Below are positions 43,705 to 53,690 of a DNA stretch of 64,000 nucleotides, piece by piece. The notes beneath the pieces are model-generated. The model was given only the letters and a program-made list of their open reading frames with translations. It was not told where the DNA came from and searched no databases. Positions within the stretch are counted from its first letter, which is position 1; every line of letters starts with the position of its first letter. This DNA comes from Oikopleura dioica. Its lineage: Eukaryota > Chordata > Appendicularia > Copelata > Oikopleuridae. The translations under genes and the position numbers were made by a program. The DNA is taken from contig OU015566.1 in the NCBI GenBank assembly GCA_907165135.1, positions 5,440,157 through 5,504,156 on the forward strand, written 5' to 3'.

Positions 43705-44139
43705 TTAGTCCAACGAATCTTCTAGGAGATCCGGATGATCACTTGCTTTGGTTGATTGAAACCGAATTGGTTGATAGCCTGGCAAGAGTCTCTTTGGAGT
43801 TGCTGCGAGTGCGTTGAAAATAATGAGATCGTAATTGTAATAGTGATTACAAGGATCGTCATACGCGGACTCTAGTAAGGATTCGAGGTATCGATCTTTC
43901 ACTCGGCAAACAGAGTTGGAGCAGGAATTGTCTTTTATTATTCGCGTCATATCGTAGCCCACTTGAGTAATAAATGATTGACCGCCAGATGGCGGATAAA
44001 CTACCCCTGAGTTGACTAGAATGTCTCTATATAGATCGGGATTAGCAAGCAATTGGTTTGCAAGCGATACAATTTCGTCTTTGGATTTTTCGACAATTTT
44101 GGTAGTTGGCGGCCAATCTCGAGGCATTATTCCGCTCAT
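43705..44139 (-). CDS. right terminal protein, paralogue of the left terminal gene
   Basis: A 144-residue single-exon ORF facing inward from the right terminal repeat. It shares the WPPTTKIV, VxPPxGGQxxITQxGYD and CSNxxCxVK motifs with the 121-residue left gene. A TATA-like element lies at about 44166-44173 and a recurring motif at 44297-44313. The C-terminus is longer than in the left copy. No known family. Confidence 0.75.
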   Translation of the reverse strand: MSGIMPRDWPPTTKIVEKSKDEIVSLANQLLANPDLYRDILVNSGVVYPPSGGQSFITQVGYDMTRIIKDNSCSNSVCRVKDRYLESLLESAYDDPCNHYYNYDLIIFNALAATPKRLLPGYQPIRFQSTKASDHPDLLEDSLD

Positions 44140-44183
44140 TTTACTGCGATATTAAGATTCTGCGATTATAAAGACGAGGGAGT

Positions 44184-44424
44184 GGCATCATCTAGCGACA
44201 GAGGATTAGGAGCGAGAGAAATCGGACGTCTTGTTCAGTTGCTGTGTGTTCGGCAGAAAAAATGAGTCGATATTGATTTTCGATGATCTGCGTCATTGTT
44301 GTGATCTTTGGCAGTTCTAAAAATAGACAGTAAATGGGCGCGCAATTTGAAAATGCGTAGGTAGGATCTGACCAATGGGACCTACATGGATCTTGGAAAA
44401 GGCCTATCTACACACTATACTACT
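44184..44424 (-). repeat. right terminal inverted repeat of the Polinton
   Basis: Inverted counterpart of 10575-10814. It includes the recurring motif at 44297-44313 and lies upstream of the minus-strand terminal gene. Confidence 0.9.
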
Positions 44425-44430
44425 CACGGT
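44425..44430. repeat. right target-site duplication CACGGT
   Basis: Second copy of the 6-bp duplication, directly after the last base of the right terminal repeat. Confidence 0.93.
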
Positions 44431-44499
44431 GGCGCAAAAAATGACGAAAAAAAAGCTTTTCCTCCAAATCAACCCTTTTCTTCTTCTTTTTTTTTTCTT

Positions 44500-45037
44500 C
44501 TGACATTCTTACCCACTTTTTTTCTTCACTCGATTTTCGAAGAATTTATTGAAAAAAATCAGAGAAATTGGAAATTTGAAAAAATCGCGAAAATTGACAA
44601 AAAAATGAAAAAAAAAAAGAATTTGCGAAGCATTTATATTTTAGAGAAGTTTTTGCTTGAGGAACGAAAATCTCTAGAATTAGCCTACGCAGCACTTCAG
44701 AAGCAGAAGCGCGAAATTGAGATGAGAGAACACGCGAAATTTAGAAAAAAAATACTAAACTAGTTGTTTGTTATCTTTGTATTTAATTCATTATGAAAAA
44801 TAAGAAAAAAAATAATTTATAATTTAATTATTGAAAAATTGGAGAAATTAAAATTTTTGTCTTTTTTAGAATTTTGAATTTCGGATGGTAAAAAAGAAAG
44901 CGAAAACGAGCGACAGAAAAAAACTCAAATCTGAAAAATCGGGAAAAAAGAAGCAGCCTTCAAAACTGGACAAATGCAACGCGACTTTGGACAAGTTGAA
45001 GTCGCTCCTTCAGGAATCGGATCCAGATTATTTTTAG
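44500..45037 (+). CDS. possible host coiled-coil/Lys-rich gene right of the Polinton
   Basis: Two open stretches look like exons: about 44630-44763 (helical, LEKFLLEERKSLELAYAALQ) and 44870-45037 after a TTTTTTAG acceptor (Lys-rich, stop 45035-45037). The junction is not resolved. Because the Polinton lies immediately upstream, the gene's 5' part may be separated or lost. Confidence 0.35.
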
Positions 45038-45212
45038 TCGTTAAAAATGACTGTATTGATTTTCGCAGACAGTTCCAATTAAATCGATACTTAGCGAAAG
45101 ATATAAAACTGTCTTTTGATCCGAAAAAAGAGCAGGCAAAGAGCTGAAACGAGAAAATCCCATTTTCAATCAGAATCAAATGAGGTTTAGATTTCTTCCT
45201 CTCTTTACAAGT

Positions 45213-45491
45213 CCCTATCTCCTTAAATTTTTACTGGGGCCGAAATATTTTGATACCGAAATCGAAAAGCCGCTTGCGGCTTCGAGCTAAAAATAATGGA
45301 ATAGCCGCGCGAGGCGCGGCTTTCATTTGAGATCACCAAAACGGACCAAATTGTAATAGTAATGGTCTGTTCTGATGATCACAAATGAAAGCCGCGCCTC
45401 CCGCGGCTATTCCATTATTTTAGCTCGAAGCCGCAAGCGGCTTCTCGACTTTGGTGTCAAAATATTTTGGTCCTCTATTTTAGGAGATAGG
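45213..45491. mobile_element. foldback (hairpin) element
   Basis: Two arms of roughly 115-120 bp (about 45213-45335 and 45375-45491) are near-perfect inverted repeats, including AAGCCGCTTGCGGCTTCGAG and a GCCGCGC-rich stem, separated by about 40 bp. It looks like a foldback MITE. A clear target duplication is not visible. A fragment of similar sequence occurs in an intron near 47735-47800. Confidence 0.7.
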
Positions 45492-45499
45492 GGCTAGCA

Positions 45500-46352
45500 A
45501 AAGAGAAGCTTCTGAGATTCTGCGACTCAGCATTATTCCAAATTTATAATTTTCGCTGAGAAAAAGTTAAAAATAATCAACAAGTTGAAGACAATGGCCC
45601 TGGGGTCATTTTCAAAGCTCGTTGTCAGCTCCTTGAAAAGAATCGCCTTTCTCGAAGAATTGGAGAAAGACGGCTACTAGCAACGAAAAGCAGCGAAAGA
45701 CGAAAAGAGAAAGAAAGAGGGCTTCACTTTTACTGCTTCAACTAAAAATCACTTTCGCGTATTTTAAACTGCCGCCTGACCTTCTTTTGTTGCTTCAACT
45801 CGCGCTTCCTGCATGTAACTACTTTTTTGCTTCTTTCTGAAGAATTATGCGAAAATAGAAAATATCATCAAAGAGAGTCTAGTAGACTCAGTCTACTTTT
45901 CAAGGCCTTTCATACCGTAAGAAACCTGTCTAAGAGTCTATTTTCCGATCAGGAAAAACTGCTTTGAACCCTGTTTTTTGAAATCAGGCTTTGAAATGGA
46001 GAATTCTAGTGATCTCTCTTATTTTTCTGTCCTGCGTAAGATTTGAGAAAAAGTCTCCTTATTCCTGTTTGCGAACCCTTACATGCGTTCCTGAGTGAAA
46101 ATCCTGAGTGTTATACAGGCCTGAGTAGAAAAGCCCTGACCTGTTTTCCTGAAATTAGTTTAATTTTGGAAATTAACTAAAAAAGCCTGTCTCTGACCTT
46201 GACCCTGAAAACAGAACGCCAAGGTCCTGGCTCAAAATTTAGCAGTCATCTTTTGGCATCGATTTTTACCGACGAATTTCAGAATCATTGTCTTCCTTTT
46301 AAAACGCTGCTTCCAGTCGAAATTCAAACTGTGCCTGTAAATGCTTCTGTAA
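45500..46352. other. intergenic spacer
   Basis: Spacer before the Rab11-FIP gene. It contains CCTGAGT/CCCTGACC repeat fragments at 46100-46195, similar to those near 8589 and 9860. No gene seen. Confidence 0.45.
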
Positions 46353-48279
46353 ATGGCTGAAGAATCTTTTGAAGACTACGGCTCCGGCGGGTAAGATTCA
46401 TTTTCTTCTTTCTTATTTCTCAAGTGGAATTTCTAGCGATGCGTCGCCGTTCGGAAATTCGAATTTTCGTCGCTCGATCAATCGAAAATCTGGGCGATTT
46501 CGTCGACCGAGGCCGGATAAAAATGCGAATTTGTCGATTCCGAATGGAAATGGCAATCTTTCGCCAAATGATGCGACGATTGAGTCGGACATTGACGATT
46601 TAACAGATGCCATGGGGACGATGTCCAGGAGGATTATGAGGATAGAAGAAGAACGACAAGGTGCAATAAACGAAAAAAGACGAGATTTTCTGATCTCTAT
46701 TTTAGCGAAACAAGAACACACGGAGCAAGTAAAAATCGAAAACACGGAATTGAAACTGCGCGTCAACGAACTGGACAACAACTACCACGATCTGCAGCTG
46801 AAATACGACGAAATGAAACAATCCGAAAGAGCGAAGGCGAGAGACGATCTCGAGAAATTGAAGAAAGAAAAGAATCTTGAACTGGAACTCGCTAATCAAA
46901 CCATTTCTGTAAGTCTCTTCAGCAGAAAAACACTTATATTGAGTCAATTGACGGGCTTGGGCGGGCCACAAAATTCGCGACAAAATATGCGCCGGCGGCT
47001 TTCTGAGGTCTGATTGGCTTCACAGAATCGTGAATCTGATTGGCTAAGAAACTTTGTCTATCGAAATATCCTAGCCAATAAGAAAGTTTAATCCGTCTAA
47101 CTGGCCAATCAGACGTCGACTACCAACCTACGCAATTTTTTTGGCAAAATTTTGTCGCCCCCCCCCTTTTTTACCTCATTTTTAGCAACAAAAAGAAGAA
47201 ATCGCTCGAATAACGAAGGAAAACGACAAGTATCGCCACAAAGCTGAAAAATACAAGAAACAACTCGAAACCTTGCAAGACAAGCTCGACGCGGCGCATG
47301 TCAAAGTCGAAGATCAAATGGAAAAGTATCAGAAACTCAACGAGTCGACTTCCAACGAAAGAGAAAGATACACGAAGCAACTGTCTTCGCATACAACCGA
47401 AAAACTTCAATTTCAGGCACTTTTTTCAAAAATCAAGATTCAACATTTGAAATTAACATTTTTGAAAAATCGGGAAAAGACGCATATCGCCCAGCTAGAA
47501 GCAGAAAACAAGCAGCTTCAGACAAAATACGAGGAAATGAAGAAACAAGCGGTCGACGCTGTCACTTTGGTCAAAACTCAGGACGAGGCAAAACCTTCAG
47601 AAGTCCAAAATCTGCAAGATGAAAATGATAAGCTGACCCAGCAAATCGAAGATCTCAACCTTCAACTCTTACAGCAGCATATTGCGAAAGGAAACAAGTT
47701 AAGAATAGGCTTGATAGAAGGCTTTAATAAATTGAGAAGCCGCACTTTGCGCGGCTCAAATAATTTTAGACTCGAAGACCCAAGGGGCTTTTCGTTTCTC
47801 ATTATTTCACTAGAAAAACTCCAAGCTGAATTTAAAAACTTGCAACAGCCAAAGATTTCCAGCGCTCAGGAGAAGCGGAGGATTCTTTCGCCAACGAAAT
47901 CGGCCTCATGGAAGCTGATGAAATTGCAATAAAGGTAATTTGTCTTCCTGTTTTCGTCTCTGACCATTTCTAGTACTCTGAGTTGAAATGTCAGCACCAG
48001 CAGCTTCAAGAATATTTGGACACGCTTTTGACGACTATTCTTGAGCGAGATCCGAGGTATCGACTTTTTAGCTGTTTAGTCGTAGTTAAGGGTTTTATTT
48101 TCGACGCTCTGGCCAATCGAAACCAAGCAGGAGCTGGTCGAGTATTTTGATTGGACTAACATCTTGAACAAGGGTTTTGATTGGCCGAGAGTCGAAAGCT
48201 GATTCTAGCGTAGTATTGTGTTGTAATCGTAGCATTGTATTTTAGCATCCTCGAGCAACAACCCAATCCCTACAAATAA
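46353..48279 (+). CDS. Rab11 family-interacting protein 3/4 orthologue
   Basis: An effector that links Rab11 endosomes to cytoskeletal traffic. Exons include 46353-46390, 46437-46660, 46706-46908, 47186 onward, about 47890-47936, about 47978-48056 and 48246-48279 (stop 48277-48279). Most of the protein is coiled coil with a DKLDAAHVKVEDQMEKYQK segment very like FIP3/4. The end encodes the Rab-binding domain signature YLDTLLTTILERDPSILEQ, formed across the last 189-nt intron. The N-terminal EF-hands of vertebrate FIP3 are absent from the part read. Junctions around 47410-47480 and 47690-47890 are uncertain, and the latter stretch contains foldback-like sequence. Confidence 0.8.
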
Positions 48280-49032
48280 CCCTAACTCGGCTAAAAAAGA
48301 AGCCTAAACAGCAAATAATCCAGCAAAAATCGAAACACCAAAACCCGCCAACGCACCGAAATATCATAAAACGCCAAAAGTTTTATGAGAAAACACGCGT
48401 GATTGTAATTTATGATTATTGTCGTCGTTGTTCGACAAAAACAATTTTTAAAATTATGCGATTTTTTGTTATTTTATGTTGTTTTAGCTTGCTGGAAAAA
48501 CGCCACGAAAAGACTGAGGGGAAATAAGTACTCCCAGTAAAGGCATGAAAAAACCTTTTTTCCAACTTTCCGTTTCTGAAAAAAAACTTCGCAAAAATCA
48601 TATTTCAAAAACACTGTTTCTTGTATTTATCAAAGTATCAATCTTCTCGCTCATCTTCCTTCTTCTCAGTTGCAAAAATAAAAATTTCAAGAATATGCAT
48701 TTTTGATAAGCAATTAACAACTTGCATGCTAAGTTTCGCTTGAAAAAAATTATTAATTATGCGCAGGCTTCTTGATTTTTGATCTCCCTACCTTTTATCT
48801 TCATTTATTTATCAGCGATTTTAAATTAAGAAAAATCAAATGATTTTAATTAGTTATTTCTATATTTATACAGCGCAAATAAACCTACACTTATACTTGT
48901 ACGTGGTATTTAATAAACACTAAGGGTGTCCGCAATCAAATAAGAGCTTTTGGTAGATGATGAAGATCGCTGTTGACACCCTTAATTTTAATTGTAACTG
49001 GTGTCAAAATTTGATTTTGTATTTTCTGTCCT
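48280..49032. other. intergenic spacer with small inverted repeat
   Basis: AT-rich. A short hairpin with AAGGGTGTC/GACACCCTT arms lies at about 48923-48983. No gene seen. The final GTCCT (49028-49032) is the retrotransposon target duplication. Confidence 0.45.
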
Positions 49033-49265
49033 TGTAAGCGTCTAAGTACTGCTGTATGCTCTCTATACTAGACGGTTCTCTTGCAGCTAGTCGTAGCCTC
49101 TACTGTATCTTCAATAAAACACGAGGAAAGGTAGTTTCCGAAAAAGCGTGTATTCTGCACTTTTACTGTGCGCGGACTGAAGCAGTGAACGTAAAAGTGG
49201 CAGAGAAGAGCGCGGCGCGAGATCCTGATCAGATCTCTAACCGACTTAAGCACTTAGACCTCACA
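49033..49265 (-). repeat. 3' LTR
   Basis: 233 bp, identical by eye to 55427-55659. On the minus strand it begins TGTGAGG and ends CTTACA. It contains an AATAAA on the plus strand. Confidence 0.92.
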
Positions 49266-49535
49266 GCTCCCCAGATTCTAGAGACGTTTCGAGAATCTTC
49301 AGTTGAAGAGTTGAAGTCGGGAAGATGAGTCATCGTAGTAGAGCAGAAGGGAAAGGAGAAAGGAAAGGCGGCCAATCAGCACAGCGCGGCGTCGGAATTG
49401 CACCAGCGTAGAGACGAAAAGTCGAGAAAAGTCGGACGAAGATCGAACCATTTCCGGACAGCGACAGCCAATCAGAGCGCGAGAAGAAGTAGACTCGCGC
49501 GAGACGAGTTTTCTTTTAAGAAAACTTCTCCTTTT

Positions 49536-51299
49536 CTACGAATAACTCTTGCGAGTTGGGTCAACTTGAATCAGAGAAGGTTTTTTCCTGATTCGGCCAC
49601 CACGGACGGTCAAATTTTCGAAGATGGAAGAAAGATCAGCTGACGAAGATGACGAAGACAAATGATGTCCATTTAGAGAGTCTGCCGCACTACAACGAGG
49701 AGCAGAAGTCGTCTCAACAGGTAAATCTTGAACATCATTTTCTACCAAGTCGGTCGAGCGAGGCGTAGTTGAAGTTGACGTTGATGGGGCGGGCGCGGTC
49801 GAATTTCTAGCAGTCGAGGGAGGAATTGAAGCAGTATTTTGACGCTTCGGATCAGGTGACGAGTCGGGACTCGCCCTTTTCCTCTTTTTTCTAGTTGATT
49901 TGCCAGAGGTTGTATTTTGCTTTTCAGCAGCCGGCCTCCCAACCTTTGGTAATTTTGCTAGAGGTTCGGAATATGAACCTGAAGCGCCGACCGGTCGATT
50001 TTGAGGAGAATCAAGATCATCGCCACAGATGAGCTCTTGTTCTAAAGCACGGTCGGAGGGAGATTTTAGATGATCCTTGCGCGGAGGTACCAGACGCAGA
50101 TGAGATCGGTGGACCCAGTCACAAAAGTCGGCTCCGTCGACGATTTTAACCACGGATTCGGAGGCTTTGACGACTTTGTAAGGGCCTATCCAGTTACAGT
50201 TGGAGTCCTTGGCAGCCTTAGTGACGGGTCTGTAGAGATGAACCATGTCGCCGTATTTGAGAAGGCGAGCGCGATGAAGACGCTTATGTTGGCGTTCCAG
50301 AGCCAGGTCAGCAGAGCGGTTGGCGATTTTCGCCAATTTCGAGAGCATTTGAATCCGCTTTCTGACGATTTTGCCGTAAGATTCAGGCGAGTTAGAGCGT
50401 ACATCGGGGTCATGTAGAGTTTCAGGAACTGTGAAGTTAGGACGACGGCCAGTAACGAGAGTATGAGGTACCTGACCAGTAGACCTGTTCCTGTGAGAGT
50501 TCATGAAGGCGACGCAGTAAGGGATAGCATCAACCCAAGTCATGTTTCGCTCATGAGTCAACATAAAAACCATGTCCTTGAAGGTTCTGTGGGACCTTTC
50601 AAGATTACCAGTAGATTCAGGGCGATAAGCGGTGTGATACTGCGGCGTGATACCAAGTTGAGAGTAGAGTTCCTTCATAGTAGCAGAGACGAATGCGGTA
50701 CCACGGTCAGAACTGACGATTTTTGGCACAACTTGATGCCGTAGAACCACCTCTTCGACGATTGTGCGTGCAGCATCGATCGCTCGCTCCCCAGTGCAAG
50801 CTCGAGCGACGAAAAATCGCGTGAATGTGTCGAGCACGGTGCAGCAGAAGCGTTTGCCAGCACAGTTGGGGAAGACGGTGAAGTCGATCATGATCGTTTC
50901 GAAGGGCTTAGAGCCGCGGGGAACATGTTGCATTTGAGGTAGAGCCACTTGCCCTTGGTTACCTTTACGCTTCGCGCAAATCATGCAGCTCTGCACGTAG
51001 TTTTGTGCATCTTCCATGTAGCGAGGCCACCAGTAGCTGCTGAGAGCTTCAATAACTCGAGGTACACCAGGGTGAGCTGAGTTGTCATGAGCTTTTCGAA
51101 GTTGCTCGATCGCGAGTTTAGGCGGTAAAACTTGGCGCTTTTTACCATTGCGCACGTGGAGAAGTACATTTGTACGGGAACAAATGCGGAAATGCTGCCA
51201 GTTGACGCGATACAATTCGTAGTTAGAATCGCGTTTGTCGAGTAGAACTTGCTTTGGGTCGCGTTTGTGCTTTTCAAGAGCATCAATGAGCTTTGCCAA
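49536..51299 (-). CDS. gypsy pol, integrase part
   Basis: The zinc-binding HHCC motif (HDNSAHPG followed by CMICAKR) and the DDE triad (IDFTVF, SSDRGTAF, GNLERSH) are all present, so integrase itself is intact in this segment. A Ser/Thr/Pro-rich C-terminal extension of about 150 residues follows. It is separated from the upstream RT part by a frame change near 51440. Confidence 0.88.
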   Translation of the reverse strand: MAKLIDALEKHKRDPKQVLLDKRDSNYELYRVNWQHFRICSRTNVLLHVRNGKKRQVLPPKLAIEQLRKAHDNSAHPGVPRVIEALSSYWWPRYMEDAQNYVQSCMICAKRKGNQGQVALPQMQHVPRGSKPFETIMIDFTVFPNCAGKRFCCTVLDTFTRFFVARACTGERAIDAARTIVEEVVLRHQVVPKIVSSDRGTAFVSATMKELYSQLGITPQYHTAYRPESTGNLERSHRTFKDMVFMLTHERNMTWVDAIPYCVAFMNSHRNRSTGQVPHTLVTGRRPNFTVPETLHDPDVRSNSPESYGKIVRKRIQMLSKLAKIANRSADLALERQHKRLHRARLLKYGDMVHLYRPVTKAAKDSNCNWIGPYKVVKASESVVKIVDGADFCDWVHRSHLRLVPPRKDHLKSPSDRALEQELICGDDLDSPQNRPVGASGSYSEPLAKLPKVGRPAAEKQNTTSGKSTRKKRKRASPDSSPDPKRQNTASIPPSTARNSTAPAPSTSTSTTPRSTDLVENDVQDLPVETTSAPRCSAADSLNGHHLSSSSSSADLSSIFENLTVRGGRIRKKPSLIQVDPTRKSYS

Positions 51300-51321
51300 A
51301 CCCGAGTCGGCGCGCTGGGCA

Positions 51322-52494
51322 TTAGCAAGTTGAAGTAGATCCTCGACATTCTGGTTGAGGGTGAACTCGTCGCCAGTGGAGCATGTAAGTGCGCGAGTGA
51401 GACCTTCGCGGAGCGGTTTCGAGGAGAGGATTTCGGCGGGATAACAGTATCCTTAGTACACCAGCTGGGGATGTAAGCGCGGAGGCCACCGAAGTCGACA
51501 AATTTACCGGCTGACTTCTGATTGTCAGACGGAGGGTCCTTTTGACACCGAAGGGCCGCGAGAAGAGATCTGCCCAGACGTTTTGCTCGCCAGGGAGATA
51601 CTCGACGATGAATCTGTACGCGCTCAGTTCGTCCATCCAGCGAGCCAGTTTTGCGTTCTTGTGGTCAACCGAGTCAATATATTGAAGAGCTCGATGGTCG
51701 GTTTTCACCACAAAGGGCTTGCCGCGTAGGAAGTACTGAAATCTGCGGACGCCAAACAAAATGCCATAGGCCTCGCGTTCCGTGCAGCTCCAGCGCTGCT
51801 CGACGGAAGTGAGAGTTTGAGAAGCGACGCCGACGATTCTATCGAATCCATCTTGCTGTTGAAGTAGGACGGCGCCGACGGCAACTGCAGAAGCATCAGT
51901 GCAGAGAAGAAAGTCGAGTGAGGGATCGGGAAACGAGATGACTGGGCTTGTACGGAGCCGCTTTTTCACGCGCTCAAAAGCTTCCTGGGCTTTTGTGGTC
52001 CACGTGAAATCGCCATCTTTGTTGAGCTGGTTGAGCTGAAAAACAAGCTGCGAGAAGCAACTTGTGTCGATCCGCTCGGACATTCGAGTTTCGAGGAATT
52101 CTCGGATGAAGGTGAGCTTGCCGAGAAGTGCGCGTAGTTCAGTGCGATTTGTGGGTTGAACAAAGGCATCAACTCCAGCGACATATTCTGGGTCCACGGA
52201 CATGCCCTTAGGCGAGACGATTCTACCCAGGAATTTCACCTGGGGCGCCAAAAACTCGCACTTTTTCGGGTGTAGACGCAGTCCAAATCGCCTGGCAGCT
52301 TCGAACAGGCTGGTAAGCTTCGCCAGGTAGTCGGAGAAGGATTTGGCTGCCACCAAGACGTCGTCGATGTAGCAGAATATGCCAGAAGTGTCGGGGAGAG
52401 ATTCTAGGGCCTCGCCAACGCACCTTGAAAAATTTGGCCTGCGGTGGCGAGGCCAAATGGGAGCCGACGATATTGGAAGGTGCGACCGTTCCAT
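51322..52494 (-). CDS. gypsy pol, reverse transcriptase palm and RNase H part
   Basis: Begins within the RT palm with the catalytic YIDD box (FCYIDDVLVA), followed by the RNase H region (LLCTDAS, ...KTDHRALQYI). It joins the upstream frame only by a one-base shift near 52430 and leaves the integrase frame near 51440. Confidence 0.85.
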   Translation of the reverse strand: MERSHLPISSAPIWPRHRRPNFSRCVGEALESLPDTSGIFCYIDDVLVAAKSFSDYLAKLTSLFEAARRFGLRLHPKKCEFLAPQVKFLGRIVSPKGMSVDPEYVAGVDAFVQPTNRTELRALLGKLTFIREFLETRMSERIDTSCFSQLVFQLNQLNKDGDFTWTTKAQEAFERVKKRLRTSPVISFPDPSLDFLLCTDASAVAVGAVLLQQQDGFDRIVGVASQTLTSVEQRWSCTEREAYGILFGVRRFQYFLRGKPFVVKTDHRALQYIDSVDHKNAKLARWMDELSAYRFIVEYLPGEQNVWADLFSRPFGVKRTLRLTIRSQPVNLSTSVASALTSPAGVLRILLSRRNPLLETAPRRSHSRTYMLHWRRVHPQPECRGSTSTC

Positions 52495-53690
52495 GAAAAG
52501 GCAGTTTTGTGCCTGTCGTCGGGGTGGATTTCCACTTGCCAGTAGCCACTCTTCAGATCGAGGCCGGCAAGGTACTTGTAGCCCGGGCGCATTTCGTTGA
52601 AGAGCTCGCGCAGGTTGGGCATGTGATACGGGTCGGGGTCGACGAGGACTCGGTTGAGCGTGTTCTTGAAGTTAGCCACAGGACGCGCGGAGCCATCCTT
52701 TTTCGGGACGCAGAACAGAGGCGAGTTGAATCCACGTGGATCGGAGCAGAGCTCAGTGACGCCAGTATCGAGCATTTCTTGGACGTGCGTGTCCATTGAG
52801 CCTCTGAAGTTGACTGGGATCTGGTGCTGCTTGCGGCTGACAGATTCACCATTTGTCGGGATTCGGACGGGTCTGTAGAACAGGCCAAGCTCGTCAGTAG
52901 AACTTCCAAAGACGTCTTCATACTGGACACAACGAAGGGCGAGTTCATGAAGTTCGCTTTTGTTGTGGTGGTTGGCTGGAAGATCGAGCTCTTTCTGGCT
53001 TCGCAAGTAGCTCAGAAGGTCCGAAGTAGAGGCATTGGGGCCTGGAGCAGAAGGTTTGGGCTGTTTTTGAGCAGCTTGAAGAGAATCAGATCGAAGAGCG
53101 TCAGCATAACTACGAAAATCTGCGCTGCTGGAAGTTCCAGAGTCGATCTGAGGTGCATTCCAAGGATCACTAGCGTACGACTTGATTTCGAGTGCCTGTG
53201 TGTAGATTTCTGCTCCAGGGCTATCTCGTCGTTGAAAGATGACTTTGGTACCAGTTCTACCAAAGGAGACATTTGTGGCGTGATCGGTGACAGTTCTGCC
53301 GATGAGTGGCGGCGCGTTATTGCCATCTGTCACAAGAATGCGGATTCCAGCGAATTTGATGCCGCTGAAATTAATAGTGGTGCGGAACTCGCCTAGGGCC
53401 TTGGTTTCGGAGTTGACGCCAGTGACGGTGAACTTTGAGCTCTGCAGTTGCTTCAAAAGTTCGTCAGGGATGAGCCGTTTTGGCAGTATTACATCGTCGG
53501 CGCCAGTGTCGAACATGCCGTTTTTGACGGTGAAAGTATGTCCGGCGAGGGTGACAGTGAAGTCAGCGTACCAGGGTCTGGAGGGTTTGGAGAAGGTGAG
53601 TTGCGCGGAAGAAATGAGGGGAGAGTCAGAGCTGCGCCGATCTAACTCTCGATGCGAAAAACCGAGTCGGTATCCTTCGTAGCAGCGCAT
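52404..53690 (-). CDS. gypsy pol, protease and N-terminal reverse transcriptase part
   Basis: Contains the aspartic protease motif FDTGADDVIL and, further on, RT fingers motifs up to FGLATAG. It overlaps gag by 49 bp in the -1 frame, as expected for gypsy elements using -1 frameshifting. It ends prematurely within RT at 52404. Confidence 0.85.
   Translation of the reverse strand: MRCYEGYRLGFSHRELDRRSSDSPLISSAQLTFSKPSRPWYADFTVTLAGHTFTVKNGMFDTGADDVILPKRLIPDELLKQLQSSKFTVTGVNSETKALGEFRTTINFSGIKFAGIRILVTDGNNAPPLIGRTVTDHATNVSFGRTGTKVIFQRRDSPGAEIYTQALEIKSYASDPWNAPQIDSGTSSSADFRSYADALRSDSLQAAQKQPKPSAPGPNASTSDLLSYLRSQKELDLPANHHNKSELHELALRCVQYEDVFGSSTDELGLFYRPVRIPTNGESVSRKQHQIPVNFRGSMDTHVQEMLDTGVTELCSDPRGFNSPLFCVPKKDGSARPVANFKNTLNRVLVDPDPYHMPNLRELFNEMRPGYKYLAGLDLKSGYWQVEIHPDDRHKTAFSWNGRTFQYRRLPFGLATAGQIFQGALARP

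Larger units (their letters stand above)
10575..44424. mobile_element. complete 33.85-kb Polinton/Maverick (adintovirus-like) element
   Basis: The element is bounded by a perfect 6-bp direct repeat CACGGT (10569-10574 and 44425-44430) and by inverted termini starting AGTAGTATAGTGTGTAG. Both features are diagnostic for Polintons, which make 6-bp duplications and begin with AG. Inside are a protein-primed family B DNA polymerase, a DDE integrase, an FtsK/HerA-type packaging ATPase and a major-capsid candidate, plus about 18 other genes. Polintons are usually 15-20 kb, so this one is large. Most of its genes contain short introns of the host type. I did not find a convincing adenain-type protease or a certain minor capsid gene. 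Confidence 0.95.
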
